Under the pieces are notes generated by a model. It searched no databases and had not been told where the DNA came from. It saw nothing but the letters and a program-made list of their open reading frames with translations. From the NCBI GenBank assembly GCA_963669405.2, contig CAXXHF010000003.1:62001-126000 (forward strand): DNA of 64,000 bases, given 5' to 3'. The stretch is from Aureisphaera sp963669405. GTDB lineage: Bacteria; Bacteroidota; Bacteroidia; Flavobacteriales; Flavobacteriaceae. A program made the position numbers and the translations under genes. Below are positions 60,294 through 64,000 of this stretch, piece by piece; position 1 is the stretch's first letter, and the number at the start of each line of letters is the position of its first letter.

Positions 60294-61484
60294 TTAATTT
60301 AAAAATTCGAATATTCCTGCTGCTCCCTGTCCAGTTCCTACGCACATCGTGACCATTCCATATTGTCCTTTCATGTTTCGCTTGCGCATTTCATCAAATA
60401 ACTGTACTGATAGTTTTGCTCCAGTGCAACCAAGAGGATGACCTAAGGCGATTGCCCCACCATTTACATTTACAATTTCAGGATTTAGGTTTAGCTCACG
60501 TACTACTGCCAAACTCTGGGAAGCAAATGCTTCGTTTAACTCTATCAATTTGATATCGTCTTGTTTTAGCCCTCCTTGCTCCAGTGCTTTTGGAATAGCT
60601 TTCACAGGGCCAATGCCCATAATTCGAGGTTCTACTCCAGCTGCTGCATAGTTTACCATACGCGCAATAGGTTCTAGATTTAGTTCTTTAACCATTTCTT
60701 CGCTCATGACCAGAACAAAAGCAGCACCATCACTCATTTGTGAAGAGTTTCCTGCCGTGACACTTCCTCCTTGCGCAAATACGGGACGTAACTTACTCAA
60801 TGCTTCTATACTGGTTCCTTTTCTTGGACCTTCATCTTTGGTTACTGTGTATTTTTTTGTTGCTTTTTTACCGTTTTCGTCTATATAGGTTTGCTCAACT
60901 TCAATAGGAACAATTTGATCCTGAAAGCGATCTTCTGCTTGTGCTTTAAGTGCTTTCATGTGACTGTTGTAGGCAAACTCATCCTGATCTTCACGGGAAA
61001 CATTGAATTGGTTGGCAACTGCTTCTGCCGTATTTCCCATACCCCAATAATAGTCTTCATGACCAGACTTTATGAGGTCATAATTCAATTCAGGTTTAAA
61101 ACCGGTCATTGGTACAGAACTCATGCTTTCAGATCCTCCGGCAATAATACAATCTGCCATACCTGCCTGGATCTTAGCGGTAGCAATTCCAATGGTTTCT
61201 ACACCAGAAGAACAAAAACGATTTACGGTTACTCCGGGAACATCTACAATATCCAATCCCATCAAGGAGATAAGACGTGCCATATTGAGTCCTTGTGAGC
61301 CTTCGGGCATGGCATTTCCAACGATAACATCATCAATTCGTTTTTTATCCAGTTGCGGAAGTTCCTTCATCATGTACTCTATGGTTTCGGCAGCCAATTC
61401 ATCAGCTCTTTTGAAACGGAACACACCTCTTGGGGCTTTTCCTACTGCGGTTCTATATGCTTTTACTATATATGCTGTTTTCAT
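60294..61484 (-). CDS. fadA: Acetyl-CoA C-acyltransferase (3-ketoacyl-CoA thiolase)
   Basis: A 396-residue thiolase. The acyl-accepting Cys is in VNRFCSSGVETIG, the His in NGGAIALGHPLGCTGA, and the second Cys in TMCVGTGQGAAGIFEF. The Glu of NEAFASQSLAV is present too. It cleaves 3-ketoacyl-CoA to acetyl-CoA and a shortened acyl-CoA. It lies between the FadB-like gene and the acyl-CoA dehydrogenase, in reading order HAD/ECH, thiolase, dehydrogenase. All three likely share one transcript. Confidence 0.95.
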   Translation of the reverse strand: MKTAYIVKAYRTAVGKAPRGVFRFKRADELAAETIEYMMKELPQLDKKRIDDVIVGNAMPEGSQGLNMARLISLMGLDIVDVPGVTVNRFCSSGVETIGIATAKIQAGMADCIIAGGSESMSSVPMTGFKPELNYDLIKSGHEDYYWGMGNTAEAVANQFNVSREDQDEFAYNSHMKALKAQAEDRFQDQIVPIEVEQTYIDENGKKATKKYTVTKDEGPRKGTSIEALSKLRPVFAQGGSVTAGNSSQMSDGAAFVLVMSEEMVKELNLEPIARMVNYAAAGVEPRIMGIGPVKAIPKALEQGGLKQDDIKLIELNEAFASQSLAVVRELNLNPEIVNVNGGAIALGHPLGCTGAKLSVQLFDEMRKRNMKGQYGMVTMCVGTGQGAAGIFEFLN

Positions 61485-61528
61485 TTTTTTTTCTTTAGAC
61501 TATAAGCTTTTGACGTATAGCGGAAACG

Positions 61529-63937
61529 TTAGTTTCTTAATGGTTTTCCTTTCTGAATCATATGTTGTAGGCGTTCTAGTGTCTTTCGTTCTCCACAAAG
61601 ACTCAAGAAGGCTTCCCGTTCTAAATCCAATAAGTATTGCTCAGTGACCAAGGTAGGTTCCGAAAGATCTCCTCCGGCCATAACGTAAGCTAATTTGTTG
61701 GCAATTTTTTTGTCGTGCTCACTTATGTAGTTACTGGCTTCCATGCTATCTGTACCTACCAAGAACATTCCCAATGCTTGTTTTCCGAGCACTTTTACGT
61801 CTTTTCTCTTAACAGGTTTGGTGTAGCCCATATCTGCCATCTGACGGGCAACAGCTTTGGCGGTTGCAATCTGACGATCTTTATTAACTACTACGATGTC
61901 TTTTCCTTTTTTAAGGATATCCAAGTCATAGCCTTCATAGGCTGAAGTAGAAACTTTTGCCATTCCTATGGTCAAAAAATATTCTTGTAGTCTATTTAAC
62001 TCTACGTCATTCTTTTGAAAGGAATCACTGGCACGCATGGCCATTTCTTTAGAACCCCCTCCACCAGGAATCACACCAACTCCAAATTCTACCAAACCAA
62101 TATAACTTTCGGCGGCAGCAACTACGCGGTCAGCGTGCAGTGTCATCTCACATCCACCTCCCAAAGTCATTCCATGTGGCGCAACCACGGTAGGAATAGA
62201 AGAGTATCGTAATCGCATGACGCTATCTTGGAAGTATTTCACGGCCATGTTCAGTTCGTCGTATTCCTGTTCTACAGCCATCATAAATATCATTCCTATA
62301 TTGGCTCCTACAGAGAAATTGGCTCCTTGGTTTCCAATGACCAATCCATCGTAATTAGTTTCAGCCAGATCAATGGCTTTATTTAATCCAGCAAGGACAT
62401 CGCCTCCAATACTATTCATTTTACTTTGGAATTCACAGTTTAGTATACCATCTCCCAAATCTTCGATAACAACTCCACTGTTTTTGAAAACCTCATTGGA
62501 TTTTCGGATGTTATCTAGAATAATAAATGCATCTTGCCCAGGAATTTTTTCGTGTGATTTCTTTGGGATATCGTAATAGTAGGAAGCTCCGTCGCTTACA
62601 GTATAGAAACTAGTTTTTCCTTCAGCAAGCATTTCGGTCACCCAATTGGCAGGTTCTTTACCTAATGCTTTTACGAGTTCTATTCCCTTTTCAAGGCCAA
62701 TGGCGTCCCAAATCTCGAAGGGGCCATGCTCCCAACCAAATCCAGCTTTCATGGCATCATCGATCTTGTATAGTTCATCGGAAATCTCAGGAATTCTTTT
62801 GGAAACATAAGCAAACATAGCTCCGAAGTTCTTTCGGTAAAACTCACCTGCTTTGTCTTTTCCCGCTGCCAAGACCTTAAAACGATCGATTACTTTATCG
62901 ATGCTCTTGGTCACTTCTAGGGTAGCAAAGTTGGCTCGTTTCTTAGCTCTGTACTCTAAAGTATTTAAGTCTAAGGACAGAATTTCAGATTTCCCGTCAT
63001 CTCCTTTAATTTTTTTATAGAATCCTTGTCCTGTTTTACTTCCCAACCACTTGTTTTCCATCATTTTATCGATGAATTCTGGCAATTGGAACAGACTGTG
63101 TTCCTCATCATCTGGGCAGTTTTGATGAATTCCGTTGGCTACATGTACCAACGTGTCAAGGCCTACCACATCTACCGTACGAAAAGTTGCCGATTTTGGC
63201 CTACCTATCACTGGCCCAGTTAACTTATCTACTTCTTCTATAGTAAGTCCCATTTCTTTTACTTGATGGAACAAACTTTGGATTCCGAAGATACCAATAC
63301 GGTTTCCAATAAAAGCAGGGGTGTCTTTTGCAATTACCGATGTTTTTCCTAAGAATTGTTCTCCATAACCATTTAGGAAATCGAGCACTTCTTGAGAGGT
63401 ATCTGGCCCTGGAATAATTTCGAATAATTTTAGGTAACGAGGGGGATTAAAGAAATGAGTTCCACAGAAATTTTTTCTGAAATCTTCACTTCGTCCTTCA
63501 TTCATAAACTTAATGGGAATCCCTGAGGTGTTAGAGGTAATTAAGGTTCCCGAAGTTCTGTGCTTTTCCAAGTTTTCAAAAACTTGTTGCTTTATATCCA
63601 AGCGTTCTACCACTACTTCGATAATCCAGTCTACCTCTGCTACTTTAGCAATATCATCTTCCAAATTCCCAGTGGTTATTCTACTAGCAAATGTTTTGTG
63701 GTAGAGTGGGGCAGGTTTAGATTTTATGGCACTGGCTAATGCATCGTTTACCAAACGATTACGAACCACTTTATCTTTTAGGGTAAGTCCTTTGGTCTTT
63801 TCTTTATCATTCAGTTCTCTAGGAACAATGTCTAGCAATAATACTTCGACACCGATATTGGCAAAATGGCATGCAATGCCGCTTCCCATAATTCCGGAGC
63901 CGATGACAGCTACTTTTTCAATTCTTCTTTTTGGCAT
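61529..63937 (-). CDS. fadB: 3-hydroxyacyl-CoA dehydrogenase / enoyl-CoA hydratase fusion (FadB-like)
   Basis: An 802-residue bifunctional enzyme. The N-terminal dehydrogenase has the NAD motif VAVIGSGIMGSGIACHFANI; its catalytic His is in CGTHFFNPPRYLKLFEIIPG. The C-terminal enoyl-CoA hydratase (about residues 490-740) has NQGANFSVGANIGMI, GMTLGGGCEMTLHADRVVAA and FGVGVIPGGGG with the catalytic Glu region. The domain order (dehydrogenase first) is opposite to E. coli FadB and usual in Bacteroidota. It hydrates enoyl-CoA and oxidises the 3-hydroxy product. Its ATG overlaps the stop of the upstream gene by one base. Confidence 0.94.
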   Translation of the reverse strand: MPKRRIEKVAVIGSGIMGSGIACHFANIGVEVLLLDIVPRELNDKEKTKGLTLKDKVVRNRLVNDALASAIKSKPAPLYHKTFASRITTGNLEDDIAKVAEVDWIIEVVVERLDIKQQVFENLEKHRTSGTLITSNTSGIPIKFMNEGRSEDFRKNFCGTHFFNPPRYLKLFEIIPGPDTSQEVLDFLNGYGEQFLGKTSVIAKDTPAFIGNRIGIFGIQSLFHQVKEMGLTIEEVDKLTGPVIGRPKSATFRTVDVVGLDTLVHVANGIHQNCPDDEEHSLFQLPEFIDKMMENKWLGSKTGQGFYKKIKGDDGKSEILSLDLNTLEYRAKKRANFATLEVTKSIDKVIDRFKVLAAGKDKAGEFYRKNFGAMFAYVSKRIPEISDELYKIDDAMKAGFGWEHGPFEIWDAIGLEKGIELVKALGKEPANWVTEMLAEGKTSFYTVSDGASYYYDIPKKSHEKIPGQDAFIILDNIRKSNEVFKNSGVVIEDLGDGILNCEFQSKMNSIGGDVLAGLNKAIDLAETNYDGLVIGNQGANFSVGANIGMIFMMAVEQEYDELNMAVKYFQDSVMRLRYSSIPTVVAPHGMTLGGGCEMTLHADRVVAAAESYIGLVEFGVGVIPGGGGSKEMAMRASDSFQKNDVELNRLQEYFLTIGMAKVSTSAYEGYDLDILKKGKDIVVVNKDRQIATAKAVARQMADMGYTKPVKRKDVKVLGKQALGMFLVGTDSMEASNYISEHDKKIANKLAYVMAGGDLSEPTLVTEQYLLDLEREAFLSLCGERKTLERLQHMIQKGKPLRN

Positions 63938-64000
63938 TATACGGTTTGTTTTTTTGTCGTGTATATTTTTTTAGATTGAATCATATCCAATATGGTATTG
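63937..64000 (-). CDS. C-terminal fragment of a small protein, probably a MarR-family regulator
   Basis: The right edge cuts a minus-strand gene of which only the last 20 codons are visible: NTILDMIQSKKIYTTKKQTV then TAA. The stop overlaps the FadB-like start (TAATG). The length and basic tail are compatible with the last helix of a MarR regulator, and flavobacterial beta-oxidation operons often begin with one. The family cannot be proved from this fragment. Confidence 0.4.
   Translation of the reverse strand, partial: NTILDMIQSKKIYTTKKQTV

Noticed and set aside
1..64000. CRISPR arrays, tRNA/rRNA genes, insertion sequences, phage or conjugation genes
   Set aside because: No repeat-spacer pattern, tRNA cloverleaf, transposase or integrase motif was recognised by eye on either strand.

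Overview
The window looks like a chromosomal segment of a marine-type Flavobacteriaceae bacterium (phylum Bacteroidota); I cannot name the genus. The evidence is type IX secretion (T9SS) C-terminal domains on five exported proteins, TAnnTTTG promoter boxes, many lipoproteins with short flavobacterial lipoboxes, a LETM1-related protein, SusC/TonB-like receptor architecture, and a fatty-acid oxidation operon with an N-terminal HAD / C-terminal ECH fusion. No rRNA, tRNA, CRISPR array, insertion sequence or prophage was recognised.

Layout. 1-2.3 kb: SpoIIM-like membrane protein (cut by the window edge), RDD protein and TRIC/UPF0126 channel. 2.3-8.4 kb: two tandem modules on the minus strand, each a VGIGT-repeat coiled-coil protein followed by a T9SS protease (S1-type serine protease, then M43 metalloprotease). 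8.5-15.8 kb: cyclophilin lipoprotein, CoA pyrophosphatase (Nudix), acyltransferase, ECF sigma factor with a membrane partner, NDH-2, small repeat protein, membrane-bound class III cyclase, DUF1801/YdeI-like protein. 15.9-23.0 kb: TonB-dependent receptor, DUF2141 protein, 37-aa membrane peptide, TPR-like exported protein, LytS-type kinase with a fused 2TM domain, four tandem 2TM proteins and a LytTR response regulator. 23-32.6 kb: small enzymes, LETM1-related protein, a DUF4331 pair, TPR lipoprotein, M36 metalloprotease, anti-sigma/ECF sigma pair. 32.9-36.3 kb: a second, larger M36 protease. 36.4-43.2 kb: VOC protein and a five-gene operon (BNR-repeat protein, DUF2490, alpha/beta hydrolase-OsmC fusion, YdeI-like, Cu/Zn SOD). 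43.3-50.6 kb: VWA/MoxR pair, putative gluzincin lipoprotein, agmatinase, TauE exporter, LysM protein, HEAT and DUF3291 proteins. 50.9-58.2 kb: operon of VCBS-repeat T9SS protein, TolB/SnoaL fusion, lipoprotein, M28 and M1 peptidases and YdeI protein. 58.4-64 kb: fatty-acid beta-oxidation operon (probable MarR regulator, FadB-like, thiolase, acyl-CoA dehydrogenase).

The strongest new observation is in the 15.9-23.0 kb locus. Three intergenic sites (15886-15915, 18165-18194, 20818-20847) each hold two 9-bp half-sites of the form ACRRTTCRK in direct repeat at exactly 21-bp pitch. This is the geometry of LytTR-domain operators, and the only LytTR regulator seen in the window is encoded at 22281. 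The sites lie upstream of the TonB receptor, the DUF2141 gene and the 2TM array, so the locus looks like a self-contained membrane-signalling regulon: receptor, exported proteins, 2TM-fused kinase, 2TM array and regulator.

Other points are the tandem repeat-protein/protease modules with swapped catalytic domains, two genes broken by apparent single-base frameshifts at T/A runs (the M1 aminopeptidase is clear, a small membrane protein less so), two M36 proteases around an ECF/anti-sigma pair, and two candidate small RNAs. All assignments come from reading the sequence; no database search was run.
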